Origin: Stenotrophomonas sepilia
GTDB lineage: Bacteria; Pseudomonadota; Gammaproteobacteria; Xanthomonadales; Xanthomonadaceae
Assembly (NCBI RefSeq): GCF_003244875.1
Contig: NZ_LXXZ01000058.1
Span: 62,001 to 126,000, forward strand
Direction of reading: 5' to 3'
Length of the DNA: 64,000 bases
A program made the translations under genes and the position numbers. Positions 7,915-16,869 of the stretch are shown piece after piece. The notes under the pieces were generated by a model. The model ran no database searches. It was not told the origin of the DNA and saw nothing but the letters and a program-made list of their open reading frames with translations. Numbering within the stretch: position 1 is the first letter of the stretch; every line of letters begins with the position of its first letter.

Positions 7915-8919
7915 ATGTCATCCGCTTCGGCGCAGCATCTCGGCGAAGTCCTCCAGCAGTCCTATGGCATCACCGCGACCGCTGTGGTGCCACGCCCGGT
8001 TGGCGCCGATGCCAACGCCAGCGTGTATCGCATCGATGCACGGCGCGGGCAGTGGTGGTTGAAATGCCGCAGCTACCAGGTGGCCCCAGCCGTCTGGGAC
8101 ACCCTGCATTGGCTGCGCGGCACGCTGGGTGTCGAGGAAATCGTTGCGCCCTGGCCGGCGCTGACCGGCGGGGCATCGGTGCAGCGCTGGGGCCTGCAGT
8201 TCACCCTGTTCCCGTATGTGGAAGGCCAGTCCGGTTTCGAGGCGGCATTGAGCCGCACGCAATGGCAACGGTTGGGCGAGGTGCTGCGGCGCCTGCACGA
8301 GGCGTGCCCGCCACCGGCGCTGCAGGAAGCGCTGCCAAGCATCCGGATGGAAACCGCAGCGCTGGAGACCGTCGGGCAGTGGCTGGCCGGCGAAGGCCTG
8401 GCGGCTGCCAAGGATGGGCTGGGCCGTGCCTTCGTCTCCGTCTGGGACCAGCAGCACGCGCGCATCGCGGCGCTGCACGCGCAGGCACTGCAGCTGCACG
8501 CGGCGTTGCAGGATGTGCCGGTGCGGCTGCACCTGTGCCACACCGACCTTCATGCCGGCAATCTGCTGATGGGCAATGACGGCGGCCTGCACCTGATCGA
8601 CTGGGATGGCCTGTCGCTGGCACCGCGCGAGCGCGACCTGATGTTCATCGGTGGCGCTGTCGGCGGGCGCTGGGGCCGCGAGAACCCGGTGGGATTCGAG
8701 GAGGGCTATGGCAGTGACCGCGGCGACCCTCGCTGGATCGCCTGGTACCGTCACTGGCGCATCCTGCAGGACCTGATCGAGTTCCAGCAGGTCCTGCTGG
8801 GCAGCGATGGAGAGGACCGGTCGCCGCAGCTGCGCCGGCAGTCGCTGCATTTCCTCAGCGAACAGTTCGCCCCGGGCAATGTGTTCGACGCGGCCGAGCG
8901 GGTGTATCGCGCGCTGTAG
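7915..8919 (+). CDS. Phosphotransferase of the APH/choline-kinase fold, APH(9)-like
   Basis: A 334-residue kinase-fold protein with catalytic loop CHTDLHAGNLL (about 204-214) and metal site LIDWDGLSLAPRERDL (about 222-237). Overall length and the C-terminal pattern (GGRWGRENPVGFEEGYG) resemble APH(9)-type spectinomycin phosphotransferases. Many such chromosomal genes act on other small alcohols, so a resistance role is not established. It is monocistronic, preceded by an inverted repeat. Its TAG stop lies inside a GTAG-headed palindromic repeat. Confidence 0.75.
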   Translation: MSSASAQHLGEVLQQSYGITATAVVPRPVGADANASVYRIDARRGQWWLKCRSYQVAPAVWDTLHWLRGTLGVEEIVAPWPALTGGASVQRWGLQFTLFPYVEGQSGFEAALSRTQWQRLGEVLRRLHEACPPPALQEALPSIRMETAALETVGQWLAGEGLAAAKDGLGRAFVSVWDQQHARIAALHAQALQLHAALQDVPVRLHLCHTDLHAGNLLMGNDGGLHLIDWDGLSLAPRERDLMFIGGAVGGRWGRENPVGFEEGYGSDRGDPRWIAWYRHWRILQDLIEFQQVLLGSDGEDRSPQLRRQSLHFLSEQFAPGNVFDAAERVYRAL

Positions 8920-8938
8920 ATCCACGCCATGCGTGAAT
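8916..8938 (+). repeat. GTAG-headed palindrome of the ATCCACGC family
   Basis: GTAG followed by the near-perfect palindrome ATCCACGC-CAT-GCGTGAAT. The TAG of the head doubles as the stop codon of the upstream kinase gene. The same palindrome without GTAG recurs at 52984. Confidence 0.7.
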
Positions 8939-8978
8939 GAACCCTGCGCGCTCAGTCAACGGTGGAGGCGCGAAGAGC

Positions 8979-9002
8979 AGCCGAGCGTAGGCTCGGCTCT
9001 AC
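8979..9002 (-). repeat. SMAG-type GTAG repeat, single
   Basis: Read on the minus strand: GTAG then AGCCGAGCC-TAC-GCTCGGCT, the REP-like stem-loop family known from S. maltophilia. It lies between two convergent genes. Confidence 0.85.
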
Positions 9003-9018
9003 AGAGGAGTGCAGCGTC

Positions 9019-9041
9019 ATCCACGCGTGGCGCGGATTTAC
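9019..9041 (-). repeat. GTAA-headed palindrome, partner of the 8916 repeat
   Basis: Read on the minus strand: GTAA then ATCCGCGC-CAC-GCGTGGAT, a variant of the repeat at 8916 in opposite orientation. It overlaps the stop codon of the EamA gene at 9038. Confidence 0.6.
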
Positions 9042-9961
9042 TCGGCGGGCTTCGCCGCTGACGAGGCGGCTGCGCTGGCGGCGCGGCGCGAAAGTACGGC
9101 CTCGCGGTGGGCAATGTAGGCGTTGGCGGCGAGGATGATGCCGGCGCCGATGATCGTCCAGCGGTCCACGCTTTCATTGAACAGCAGCCAGCCGAACAGC
9201 GTTACCAGCGGCAGCTGCAGGAAGCTGATCGGGGTCAGCGCCGAGACTTCACCCAGGCGCAGCGCCCGCGTCCACAACAGCTGGCCGATGGTGCCGAGCA
9301 CGCCGGTGGCCAGCAGCCACAGCCAGGCCGTGCCGCTCGGCCAGACCCAGACGAACAGCGCCGGAACCAGCGACAGCGGCACCCAGAACACGTAGGTGTA
9401 GAGCACCACGGTATCGGCGCTGTCGACGCGGGTCAGCTGCTTGATCTGGATCGCCACCAGCGAACTGAGCACCGCCGCGGCCACGGCGACCAGGCTGCCC
9501 GCGGTGAAGCCGGCGGTACCGGGTCGCACGATCACCAGCACACCGATGAAGCCGACCACGACTGCGGCCCAGCGGCGCACGCGCACGGTTTCACCCAGCC
9601 ACAGCACGGCGGCAATCGTGACGAACAGCGGCGTGGAGTACGACAGCGACACCGCCTGCGCCAACGGCAGGTGGCCCAGTGCCCAGAACGCGCACAGCAT
9701 CGAGCCCAGGCCAATCGCACTGCGCACGAAATAGCGCGGCAGCTGTTGCGTCTTCAGCGGAGCACGGCCCGGCCGCAGCAGCATCGGCAGCAACGCCAGC
9801 AAGCCGAAGGCATTGCGGAAGAACGCCACTTCCTGGGTTGGCACGTACCGGGTGGCGTAGCGGATCGCGACCGCCATCAGGCCGAATGCCATCGTGCTGC
9901 CAAGCATCAGCAGCGCCGCCCGCATCGGGGCGCTTGGGGAAAGGGCGGGGGTGTTCACCAC
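9038..9961 (-). CDS. EamA/DMT-family transporter
   Basis: 307 residues with ten predicted transmembrane helices in two EamA repeats (about 15-145 and 165-295), the drug/metabolite transporter fold. Recognisable elements are [19 protein letters not shown] in the first repeat and [22 protein letters not shown] in the second. The substrate is unknown; relatives export metabolites or amino acids. Its start overlaps the end of murB by 7 bp, making it the last gene of the DUF4190-methyltransferase-pyrD-murB operon. Confidence 0.88.
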   Translation of the reverse strand: MVNTPALSPSAPMRAALLMLGSTMAFGLMAVAIRYATRYVPTQEVAFFRNAFGLLALLPMLLRPGRAPLKTQQLPRYFVRSAIGLGSMLCAFWALGHLPLAQAVSLSYSTPLFVTIAAVLWLGETVRVRRWAAVVVGFIGVLVIVRPGTAGFTAGSLVAVAAAVLSSLVAIQIKQLTRVDSADTVVLYTYVFWVPLSLVPALFVWVWPSGTAWLWLLATGVLGTIGQLLWTRALRLGEVSALTPISFLQLPLVTLFGWLLFNESVDRWTIIGAGIILAANAYIAHREAVLSRRAASAAASSAAKPAE

Positions 9962-11028
9962 TGTGCGCCGAGCAGGCGGGGCTCCGGTTCGATCGGCACG
10001 CCGAACTTCTCCAGCACCGAGGCCGAAATGCGGCGCGCCAGCGCCAGCAGCTCAGCACCGCTGGCATTGCCGTGGTTGACCAGCACCAGCGCGTGGCTTG
10101 GCGCCACGCCGGCATCACCTTCGCGGAAGCCCTTCCAGCCGCAGGATTCGATCATCCAGGCAGCGGAGACCTTGCGCTTGTCGTCCTGCTCGGCCGGGAA
10201 CACCGGCAGGTCGGGGAAATGCTGCAGCAGCACGTCGACCTGTTCCAGCGGCAGTACCGGGTTCTTGAAGAAGCTGCCGGCGTTGCCCAGTACATCCGGG
10301 TCGGGCAGCTTGCGGCGGCGGATCGCGATCACGGCATTGGCCACGTCCACTGCGCTCGGCAGCTCCACGCCCTGTGCCTGCAATTCCTCGCGGATGCCGG
10401 CGTAGTCCATGCGCAGATCATGCAGCAGTGGCAGCTTTAGTTCGATGGCGGTGATCAGATAGCGATCGGGTTGCTGCTTGAACACGCTGTCGCGGTAGGC
10501 GAAGCCACACTGTTCGTTGTCCAGCCGCACCCAGGCCTGCTCCTGGCAGTCCCACGCTTCGACCGCCTGGATGAACTCGCCGACCTGCGCGCCATAGGCA
10601 CCGATGTTCTGGATCGGCGCGGCACCAGCGGTGCCGGGAATCAGGGCCAGGTTTTCGAGGCCAGACAGACCTTCCTGCAGCGACCACATCACCAGTCCAT
10701 GCCACGGCACGCCGGCACCGGCACGGATCACCGCATGGTCGGCGCGGTGTTCAAGGAAACTGATGTCACGGTTGCCGAACACCAGCACGGTGCCGGGCAG
10801 GTCCTCGGCGATCAGAACGTTGCTGCCGCTGCCCAGCACCAGCAGCGGGCCGCTGGCCACCTCGGGCAATGCCAGCACGTCCGGCAGCAGCGCGGCATCG
10901 TGCAGTTCCAGCAGCTGCGCGGCGCTGGCCTGCACATGGAAGGTATTCAGCGCCTGCAGCGGCGCATTGCGGGTGAGCGTCCAGCGCAGCGGGGCGTTGC
11001 CGTCGATGGTATCCATGGGCGCGCTCAC
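9955..11028 (-). CDS. murB: UDP-N-acetylenolpyruvoylglucosamine reductase
   Basis: A 357-residue cytosolic FAD/NADPH enzyme that reduces UDP-GlcNAc-enolpyruvate to UDP-MurNAc, the second committed step of peptidoglycan synthesis. FAD-domain motifs are [20 protein letters not shown] and [17 protein letters not shown]. The C-terminal MurB domain carries the proton-donor Ser in [10 protein letters not shown] and [10 protein letters not shown]. Length matches the E. coli-type (class I) enzyme. The ATG overlaps the pyrD stop by 4 bp, so translation is probably coupled to pyrD. Confidence 0.97.
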   Translation of the reverse strand: MSAPMDTIDGNAPLRWTLTRNAPLQALNTFHVQASAAQLLELHDAALLPDVLALPEVASGPLLVLGSGSNVLIAEDLPGTVLVFGNRDISFLEHRADHAVIRAGAGVPWHGLVMWSLQEGLSGLENLALIPGTAGAAPIQNIGAYGAQVGEFIQAVEAWDCQEQAWVRLDNEQCGFAYRDSVFKQQPDRYLITAIELKLPLLHDLRMDYAGIREELQAQGVELPSAVDVANAVIAIRRRKLPDPDVLGNAGSFFKNPVLPLEQVDVLLQHFPDLPVFPAEQDDKRKVSAAWMIESCGWKGFREGDAGVAPSHALVLVNHGNASGAELLALARRISASVLEKFGVPIEPEPRLLGAQW

Positions 11029-12080
11029 AGTGGGGCCACCGCGCCGCGGCTCGGCGCTTCACGGCGGCGACGGATCGCCTCCACGCATTCGGAAACCAGC
11101 GCCGGTCCACGGAAGATCAGGCCGCTGTAGCACTGCACCAGTGCGGCACCGGCCGCCATCTTGGCTACCGCATCGGCGCCGGACAGGATGCCGCCGACAC
11201 CGACCAGCGGCACCGATTCGGGCAGGCGCGCGCGCAGGCGGCGCAGCACCAGCGTGGACTGCTCCAGCACCGGTGCACCGGACAGGCCGCCAGCCTCATT
11301 GGCCAGCGGGTCGCCGGCCACCTTGCTGTGGTCGATGGTGGTGTTGGTGGCGATCACGCCGTCCACCTGCAGTTCGCCCAGCACGCGGGCGGCGGCGTCG
11401 ATATCGCGTTCGCTGAGGTCCGGCGCCACCTTCACCAGCATCGGCACGCGTCGGCCGTGGCGGGCAGCAAGGTCTTCCTGGCGGTCGCGCAGCTGGCTGA
11501 CCAGCTGGCGCAGCGCGGTCTCTTCCTGCAGCTCACGCAGGCCGGCGGTGTTGGGCGAGGAGATGTTGACGGTGATGTAATCGGCCAGCGGGTAGACCTT
11601 GTCCAGGCAGGCGATGTAATCGTCCACGGCCTGTTCGTTGGGGGTGTCCTTGTTCTTGCCGATGTTGATGCCGAGCAGGCCGCGGCGGTTGCGCGCGCGC
11701 TCGACGTTGCGCACCAGCGCGTCCACGCCCGCATTGTTGAAGCCCATGCGGTTGATGATCGCGTTGTGTTCCGGCAGGCGGAACAGGCGCGGTTGCGGAT
11801 TGCCGGCCTGCGGGCGCGGGGTGATGGTGCCGATTTCGACGAAGCCGAAGCCGAGCGCGAACAGTGCATCGATGTGCTCGCCATTCTTGTCCAGGCCGGC
11901 GGCCAGGCCGACCGGATTGGGGAAGGTCAGCCCGAACACCGTGCTGGGCATCGGCGCGATGCGTGCGGCCAGCAGCGGCGTGGTGCCGGTGCGATAGGCC
12001 AGGTCCAGTGCGGACAGGCCGAGGCCGTGGGCGCGCTCGGCGTCGAGCGAGAACAGGAAGGGGCGGGCAAGCGAATACAT
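11025..12080 (-). CDS. pyrD: Dihydroorotate dehydrogenase (quinone), class 2
   Basis: A 351-residue FMN enzyme of the inner-membrane face that oxidises dihydroorotate to orotate with quinone in pyrimidine synthesis. The N-terminal [20 protein letters not shown] is the membrane-associating segment specific to class 2. FMN/substrate motifs include [34 protein letters not shown] (with the catalytic Ser) and [12 protein letters not shown] near the end. It is followed by murB with a 4-bp overlap and preceded by a methyltransferase gene 8 bp away. Confidence 0.97.
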   Translation of the reverse strand: MYSLARPFLFSLDAERAHGLGLSALDLAYRTGTTPLLAARIAPMPSTVFGLTFPNPVGLAAGLDKNGEHIDALFALGFGFVEIGTITPRPQAGNPQPRLFRLPEHNAIINRMGFNNAGVDALVRNVERARNRRGLLGINIGKNKDTPNEQAVDDYIACLDKVYPLADYITVNISSPNTAGLRELQEETALRQLVSQLRDRQEDLAARHGRRVPMLVKVAPDLSERDIDAAARVLGELQVDGVIATNTTIDHSKVAGDPLANEAGGLSGAPVLEQSTLVLRRLRARLPESVPLVGVGGILSGADAVAKMAAGAALVQCYSGLIFRGPALVSECVEAIRRRREAPSRGAVAPL

Positions 12081-12088
12081 GCGTCGGT

Positions 12089-12859
12089 TCAGTCCAGCGT
12101 GCCGAGGAAGGCTCGGGTTCGATATTCAAAAGCGACCTGGCCGTCCACCGCATGGGCGGCGAACAGGTCCTGCAGAGCGTCGATCATCGCCGCGTGGCGA
12201 GGATGACCGGATTGGGGTGCGTAGGAGGAGGACAGCAGGCGCCCGCGCAGGGCGTCGAAGTCCAGATGCTGCACGTTCGGCAGCTCTACCCTGCCGCGCA
12301 GGCCGGGGCCGAACCAGGCCTGCATGGTGGCATCGTCCTGGTAGCGCTCGGCCACAGCGGTGTAGTCGGTGCCGTAGTCCAGCAGCAACTGTTCGTAGCC
12401 GATCAGGAACGGGCTGGCATCGAGCAGGCGCGAATTCCAGTAGATCAGTGCCTGGCCACCGGGGCGCAGGATGCGCTGCCACTCGGCGCGCACCGCCACG
12501 GTGTCGAACCAATGGAAGGCCTGCGCGACGCTGACCAGATCGATGCTGGCGTCCTCCAAGCCGGTGGCCTCGGCACGGCCATCGACAGCGGAGAAGTCCG
12601 GATACTGCGGCGCCAGCCACTGTTCGGCGGCGGCGCGCATGGCAACGTTGGGCTCGACCGCCACCAGCGGATGACCGCTGGCCAGAAACAGGCGACTGGA
12701 AATACCGGTGCCGGCGCCGATGTCGGCGACCATGGCCTCGCGGCTGACGCCCATCGGGCCATGCAGCCACTCCAACAGGGCGGGCGGATAATCGGGCCGG
12801 TAGCGGACGTAGTCGGCGACGCGGCTGCTGAAGCGTTCAGTGCTGTCGGAGGCGGTCAT
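12089..12859 (-). CDS. Class I SAM-dependent methyltransferase
   Basis: A 256-residue Rossmann-fold methyltransferase. Motif I is [15 protein letters not shown] (about 47-61), then an acidic VAVEPN, with [13 protein letters not shown] as motif IV. This pattern is common to small-molecule methyltransferases of the Methyltransf_11/25 type. I start it at 12859 ([22 protein letters not shown]), because the region further upstream belongs to the DUF4190 gene. It sits 4 bp after that gene and 8 bp before pyrD in the same operon. Substrate unknown. Confidence 0.88.
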   Translation of the reverse strand: MTASDSTERFSSRVADYVRYRPDYPPALLEWLHGPMGVSREAMVADIGAGTGISSRLFLASGHPLVAVEPNVAMRAAAEQWLAPQYPDFSAVDGRAEATGLEDASIDLVSVAQAFHWFDTVAVRAEWQRILRPGGQALIYWNSRLLDASPFLIGYEQLLLDYGTDYTAVAERYQDDATMQAWFGPGLRGRVELPNVQHLDFDALRGRLLSSSYAPQSGHPRHAAMIDALQDLFAAHAVDGQVAFEYRTRAFLGTLD

Positions 12860-12863
12860 GGCG

Positions 12864-13148
12864 TCAGTTCGACACTGCCGCCAGCCATGCCAGGCCGCCG
12901 AAGAACAGGATGAAGACCAGGATGGCGGCAAGTACGGCGCCGACCATGACCCAGCCCAGCACCAGGCCGGTAACGGCCAGGCCGTCGCCTTCCAGTTCAT
13001 GCGGGCGGCGGCGGATCTCGGCGCGGGCCATGTGGCCGGTGATGATGGCGACGATACTGGCCACGAAGGGCAGGACGGTCCAGCTGGCGATGCCCATGAC
13101 CAGGCTGACCACGGCCAGGGCGCTTGTCTGTCGGGGTGCCACGCTCAT
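12864..13148 (-). CDS. DUF4190 small membrane protein
   Basis: 94 residues with two transmembrane helices and the DUF4190 pattern: A-x-x-S-L-V-M-G-I, then GHMARAEIRR, then GDGLAVTGLVLGW. It has a strong ribosome site (AAGGAGG) 5 nt before the ATG at 13148. It opens the five-gene operon DUF4190-methyltransferase-pyrD-murB-EamA. Function unknown. Confidence 0.85.
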   Translation of the reverse strand: MSVAPRQTSALAVVSLVMGIASWTVLPFVASIVAIITGHMARAEIRRRPHELEGDGLAVTGLVLGWVMVGAVLAAILVFILFFGGLAWLAAVSN

Positions 13149-13214
13149 CGGGTCCTCCTTGGCAGTGTGCACATGATAGTGCCTCTGCCCGGGCAATCCC
13201 ATGGGCAGTGCCCT

Positions 13215-13304
13215 GTAGAGCCGAGCCCATGCTCGGCTGCCCCCTTGGGCTGATGCGGGATCGACCGCGTCTTGCGTGCAAGCCGAGCATGGGCTCGGCT
13301 TTAC
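13215..13304. repeat. Inverted pair of SMAG GTAG repeats
   Basis: GTAG-AGCCGAGCC-CAT-GCTCGGCT on the plus strand (13215-13238) faces a second copy on the minus strand (13281-13304), whose head is GTAA instead of GTAG. Together they form a head-to-head dimer able to fold into one long hairpin. The pair lies between the DUF4190 promoter and the end of the SDR gene. Confidence 0.85.
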
Positions 13305-13308
13305 AAAT

Positions 13309-14148
13309 TCAGCCCATCAACACCTGACCGCCATCCACGTTGAGCACACTGCCGGTAACCCAGCGCGCCAGTGGCGAGCACAGGAACAGGGCCGCGTCGG
13401 CTATCTCGCGCGGATGGCCGAAGCGGCCGAACGGGATCTTCGCCAGGGTGCCGTGGTACAGCGCTGGATCCTCGATGCGGCGACGGTCCCAGAGCCCGTC
13501 ATCGAACTCGATCGAGCCCGGTGCGATGGCGTTGACCCGGATCCGGTCCTTGGCCAGTGCCAGCGCCTGCGAGGTGGTGTAGTGCGAAAGCGCGGCCTTG
13601 GCAGCGGCGTAGGGTGCGCCGCCGGGACGCGGCTGCTGCGCGGCAATCGACGACAGATTGAGGATGCAGGCATCGCCGGACGCACGCAGCCAGGGCAGGG
13701 CCAGGCGCGAGGCACGCACGGCCGCCATCAGGTCGATCTGCAGGCTGGCGGCCCAGCCCTCCTCATTGTCGGCCATGCCGTAGCCGGTGGCATTGTTGAC
13801 GAGCACATCGATGCCGCCGAGGGCATCGGCGGCGGCCTGCAGCCAGGCCTGGATCTGGCCGGGATCGGCCAGATCGGTGGAAAACGCATGCAATGGCGTG
13901 CCCTGCGCCTGTGCATCGGCGCGCAGGGCCTCCAGGCCGGCCTGGCCGCGCGCGCAGACCGAGACCTGTGCACCGGCACCAGCAAAGGCCAGTGCCATTT
14001 CACGACCAATGCCCTTGCTGCCGCCGGCAATGAGCACGCGGCGGCCGCTGAGATCGAGGATCGGAGCCCCTGCGGGGATCCGACCCTGGGCACGGGTCAG
14101 ATCCCCGGAGGGACTCTGACCCACAGACGTGTCCGCGTCGTTTGCCAT
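13309..14148 (-). CDS. SDR-family oxidoreductase with a repeat-derived N-terminal extension
   Basis: 279 residues. The classical SDR core begins at LDLSGRRVLIAGGSKGIGRE (about residue 31), with NNATGYG, an active-site Ser in LNLSSIAA, Tyr and Lys in PYAAAK, and a C-terminal SVLNVDGG. The first 30 residues, just after MANDADTS, are translated from two GGGTCAGA/CCCC hairpin repeats and are unlikely to be part of the fold. The ATG overlaps the ALDH7 stop by one base (TGATG), so it is the second gene of that operon. Substrate unknown; possibly linked to lysine or aldehyde catabolism through its neighbour. Confidence 0.88.
   Translation of the reverse strand: MANDADTSVGQSPSGDLTRAQGRIPAGAPILDLSGRRVLIAGGSKGIGREMALAFAGAGAQVSVCARGQAGLEALRADAQAQGTPLHAFSTDLADPGQIQAWLQAAADALGGIDVLVNNATGYGMADNEEGWAASLQIDLMAAVRASRLALPWLRASGDACILNLSSIAAQQPRPGGAPYAAAKAALSHYTTSQALALAKDRIRVNAIAPGSIEFDDGLWDRRRIEDPALYHGTLAKIPFGRFGHPREIADAALFLCSPLARWVTGSVLNVDGGQVLMG
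14058..14122. repeat. Two imperfect palindromes inside the SDR coding region
   Basis: Hairpin 1 (14058-14086) pairs TCGGA and CCCC arms around TGC. Hairpin 2 (14094-14122) pairs GGGTCAGA with TCTGACCC. Both carry a ...GGGATC-CGACCC / GGGTCAGATC... type sequence that I recognise as an intergenic element common in Stenotrophomonas. Here it is read through in frame. Confidence 0.7.
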
Positions 14149-15680
14149 CACAGGTCGAACTTGATGCCCTGCGCCAGCGGCAGCGAATCCGAATAGTTGA
14201 TGGTGTTGGTCTGGCGGCGCATGTAGACCTTCCAGGCATCCGAACCGGACTCGCGGCCACCGCCGGTGTCCTTCTCGCCACCGAAGGCGCCGCCGATCTC
14301 CGCACCGGACGTGCCGATGTTGATGTTGGCGATGCCGCAGTCGCTGCCGGCGGCCGACAGGAACTTCTCGGCGGTCTTCAGGTTCTGGGTGAAGATCGAG
14401 GACGACAGGCCCTGCGGCACGCCGTTCTGCATGTCGATGGCTTCGTCGAGGGTGTCGTACGGCATCACGTACAGGATCGGTGCGAAGGTCTCGTGCTGGA
14501 CCACGGCGTCGCTGTTCTTCAGGCCCGTGACGATAGCAGGCAGCACGAAGTTGCCGGCGCGGTCGATGCGGGTACCGCCGGTCTCGATGGTGCCGCCGGC
14601 CGCCTTGGCCTGGGCGATGGCATCGAGGAACTGCTGCACGGCGCCTTCGCTGTTCAGCGGGCCCATCAGGTTGGCGGCATCGGTCGGGTCGCCGATCTTG
14701 CCTTCCACCTGCTTGTAGGCCTTGACCAGGGTGGCCAGCACGTCGGCGTAGATCGAGCGGTGCACGATCAGGCGGCGGGTGGTGGTGCAACGCTGGCCGG
14801 CAGTGCCGACCGCACCGAACACGATGCCCGGCACGGCCAGCTTCAGGTCGGCGGTTTCGTCCAGGATGATCGCGTTGTTGCCGCCCAGTTCCAGCAGGCA
14901 GCGGCCGAGGCGGCGTGCGACCTTCTCGTTGACGGCGCGGCCGACCTGGGTCGAGCCGGTGAAGCTGATCAGCGGCACGCGGCGGTCATCGACCATCTTT
15001 TCCGACAGCGCGGTGCCGGCATCGTTGATCAGGAAGAAGATGTCCGGGAAGCCCGCTTCGCGCAGGGCGTCGTTGCAGATCTTCAGCGAGGCGATGGCGG
15101 TCAGCGGCGTCTTGTTGGACGGCTTCCAGATGCACACGTCGCCACAGATCGCCGCCAGGAACGAGTTCCAGCTCCACACCGCAACCGGGAAGTTGAAGGC
15201 CGAGATGATGCCGACCAGGCCCAGCGGATGGTACTGCTCGTACATGCGGTGGCCGGGGCGCTCGGAATGCATGGTGTAGCCGTACAGCATGCGGCTCTGG
15301 CCCACGGCGAAATCGGCGATGTCGATCATCTCCTGCACCTCGCCATCGCCTTCCGGCTTGCTCTTGCCCATTTCCAGGGCAACCAGCGAACCCAGGGCGT
15401 CCTTGTGCCTGCGCAGTGCTTCACCGCACAGGCGCACGGCTTCACCGCGGCGCGGCGCCGGCGTGGTACGCCAGACCTTGAAGGCTTCCTGGGCGCGGGC
15501 GACGACGGTCTCGTACTCGGCCTCAGTGGTGGCGCGGACCTGCGCAATCGGCTCGCCAGTGGTCGGGTTGACTGGGGTGATCAGCTCACCGCTGGTCGCG
15601 CTCGACCACTCCCCGTTGCCCAGGTACGTGCCAGCGTTGATCGCGTCCAGGCCAAGGGACTTGAGCAGCTCGGAAGACAT
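14148..15680 (-). CDS. Aldehyde dehydrogenase, ALDH7 (alpha-aminoadipic semialdehyde DH type)
   Basis: A 510-residue NAD(P)-dependent aldehyde dehydrogenase. It has the oxyanion Asn region [13 protein letters not shown], cofactor site [22 protein letters not shown], general-base Glu in LELGGNNAI and catalytic Cys in [12 protein letters not shown]. The sequence follows the family 7 pattern (antiquitin; bacterial AmaB/Pcd), whose members oxidise alpha-aminoadipate semialdehyde in lysine catabolism. Substrate by homology only. It is translationally coupled to the downstream SDR gene. Confidence 0.9.
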   Translation of the reverse strand: MSSELLKSLGLDAINAGTYLGNGEWSSATSGELITPVNPTTGEPIAQVRATTEAEYETVVARAQEAFKVWRTTPAPRRGEAVRLCGEALRRHKDALGSLVALEMGKSKPEGDGEVQEMIDIADFAVGQSRMLYGYTMHSERPGHRMYEQYHPLGLVGIISAFNFPVAVWSWNSFLAAICGDVCIWKPSNKTPLTAIASLKICNDALREAGFPDIFFLINDAGTALSEKMVDDRRVPLISFTGSTQVGRAVNEKVARRLGRCLLELGGNNAIILDETADLKLAVPGIVFGAVGTAGQRCTTTRRLIVHRSIYADVLATLVKAYKQVEGKIGDPTDAANLMGPLNSEGAVQQFLDAIAQAKAAGGTIETGGTRIDRAGNFVLPAIVTGLKNSDAVVQHETFAPILYVMPYDTLDEAIDMQNGVPQGLSSSIFTQNLKTAEKFLSAAGSDCGIANINIGTSGAEIGGAFGGEKDTGGGRESGSDAWKVYMRRQTNTINYSDSLPLAQGIKFDL

Positions 15681-15821
15681 GCAGACTCCTGTGTTTCGTT
15701 ACGTTGTTTGGCGCCATCGCGGGCAGGTGGGGGACGCGATGAACTGAATCGCCGATGGTAGCAGAGCGCCCCGACCGGCCATGGTGCAACGCGCCAGGGG
15801 AACCGGGTGGAACATGAATGC

Positions 15822-15851
15822 TTGGAGGGCAGGGCACGTTGCCTGTAAACT
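15822..15851 (+). promoter_or_regulatory. Probable promoter of tRNA-Arg
   Basis: TTGGAG (15822-15827) and TAAACT (15846-15851) separated by 18 bp, ending 12 bp upstream of the tRNA 5' end. Confidence 0.5.
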
Positions 15852-15863
15852 TCCCGGCTGCAT

Positions 15864-15940
15864 GGCCCCGTAGCTCAGCTGGATAGAGCGTCCCCCTCCT
15901 AAGGGGAAGGTCGCCCGTTCGAATCGGGCCGGGGTCACCA
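15864..15940 (+). tRNA. tRNA-Arg (anticodon CCT)
   Basis: A 77-nt cloverleaf with encoded CCA. The acceptor GGCCCCG pairs with CGGGGTC (one G-T pair). The D arm is GCTC...GAGC, the anticodon stem TCCCC/GGGGA encloses loop CTCCTAA with anticodon CCT at 15898-15900, and the T arm is GCCCG-TTCGAAT-CGGGC. It reads AGG arginine codons. No integrase or direct repeat of the 3' end is seen nearby. Confidence 0.97.
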
Positions 15941-16018
15941 TGTTCGCGGCGCCACGTCCGCGCGCTGCCCGCGAGGTCACTCGGATATGCTGGCGCCTCA
16001 CCTCGCGATCCGGCCGCC

Positions 16019-16483
16019 ATGGACCACCGCCTGCAGCCCGTGCAACCCCACGACTACGCGCTCATCGCCGGGTGGCTGGATTCGGCCGCAGGCACGCTGC
16101 GCTGGGCTGGACCGGGCGTGCCCTATCCACTGCGACCCGAGCAGTTCGAGCAGGTATTGCAGCTGCGCGAACGCCCGGGAAGGCTGCTGCTGGCAGAAAG
16201 CGGCCAGCGCGTGGGTTTCGGCCAGGCCTGGCGCACCCAGCCGGGTACGATGCATCTGGGCCGTCTGCTGGTTGCCCCGCAGGCGCGGGGCCGCGGCCTC
16301 GGGCGGTCGTTGGTACACGCGCTGATCGAGCAGGCGTTCCAGTCTGATGCCGTTGAACGGCTGACCTTGCGGGTCTATCGGAACAATGCCGCCGCGCTTG
16401 CGTTGTACCGGACCCTCGGCTTCGAGCCGGTGGACGCTGCATCAACGCCGGCGCTGCTGTTCATGCAGCGGGCCCGGCGCTGA
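16019..16483 (+). CDS. GNAT family N-acetyltransferase
   Basis: 154 residues. The acetyl-CoA binding motif A is LGRLLVAPQARGRGLGRSLV (about 79-98), followed by the C-terminal RVYRNNAAALALYRTLGFEPV typical of RimI-like GNATs. Substrate unknown. It stands alone downstream of tRNA-Arg and is convergent with the response-regulator gene. Confidence 0.88.
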   Translation: MDHRLQPVQPHDYALIAGWLDSAAGTLRWAGPGVPYPLRPEQFEQVLQLRERPGRLLLAESGQRVGFGQAWRTQPGTMHLGRLLVAPQARGRGLGRSLVHALIEQAFQSDAVERLTLRVYRNNAAALALYRTLGFEPVDAASTPALLFMQRARR

Positions 16484-16509
16484 GCATGGCCACGCAGGCC
16501 GGTACGCCT

Positions 16510-16869
16510 TCAGTCCTGCCTGAGCAGTTCAACCAGCTGGCGCAGGCGATAGGGCTTGGGCAGGAACTCCACCTGCTCCGGAAGCGGCGGCAGCTGCGAA
16601 CGCGCATAGCCGGAGGACAGGATCATGCGTGCATGCGGCTGCTCACGCGCGACGTGCTCGCTGAGTTCGATGCCGGACATGCCGTTGGGCATGCTGACAT
16701 CGCTGAACACCACGTCGAAGCGTGCGTCGCCCTTCAGCAACGCAGCCGCTTCATGCCCGTCGGCGGTGGTGGACACCTCGATGCCGAAATCGCGCAGGGC
16801 CATGCCGATCATCTCGCGCAGATCGTTCTGGTCCTCCACCATCAGTACGCGGATCGGGTCATCGGTCAT
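16510..16869 (-). CDS. Single-domain response regulator
   Basis: A 119-residue stand-alone receiver. The acidic pocket is VEDQND (E12 D13), the phospho-acceptor is Asp57 in FSDVSMP, and the conserved Lys is in FLPKPY. No output domain is present, so it works by protein contact or phosphorelay. Its start lies inside the 3' end of the PAS-kinase gene (11-bp overlap), marking that kinase as its partner. Confidence 0.92.
   Translation of the reverse strand: MTDDPIRVLMVEDQNDLREMIGMALRDFGIEVSTTADGHEAAALLKGDARFDVVFSDVSMPNGMSGIELSEHVAREQPHARMILSSGYARSQLPPLPEQVEFLPKPYRLRQLVELLRQD

Noticed and set aside
13215-13304. CRISPR-like array
   Set aside because: Only two inverted copies, not direct repeats with spacers, and no cas genes. 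It is a GTAG repeat pair.
15864-16483. A possible integration site at tRNA-Arg
   Set aside because: No integrase and no second copy of the tRNA 3' end are seen; neighbours are ordinary chromosomal genes.
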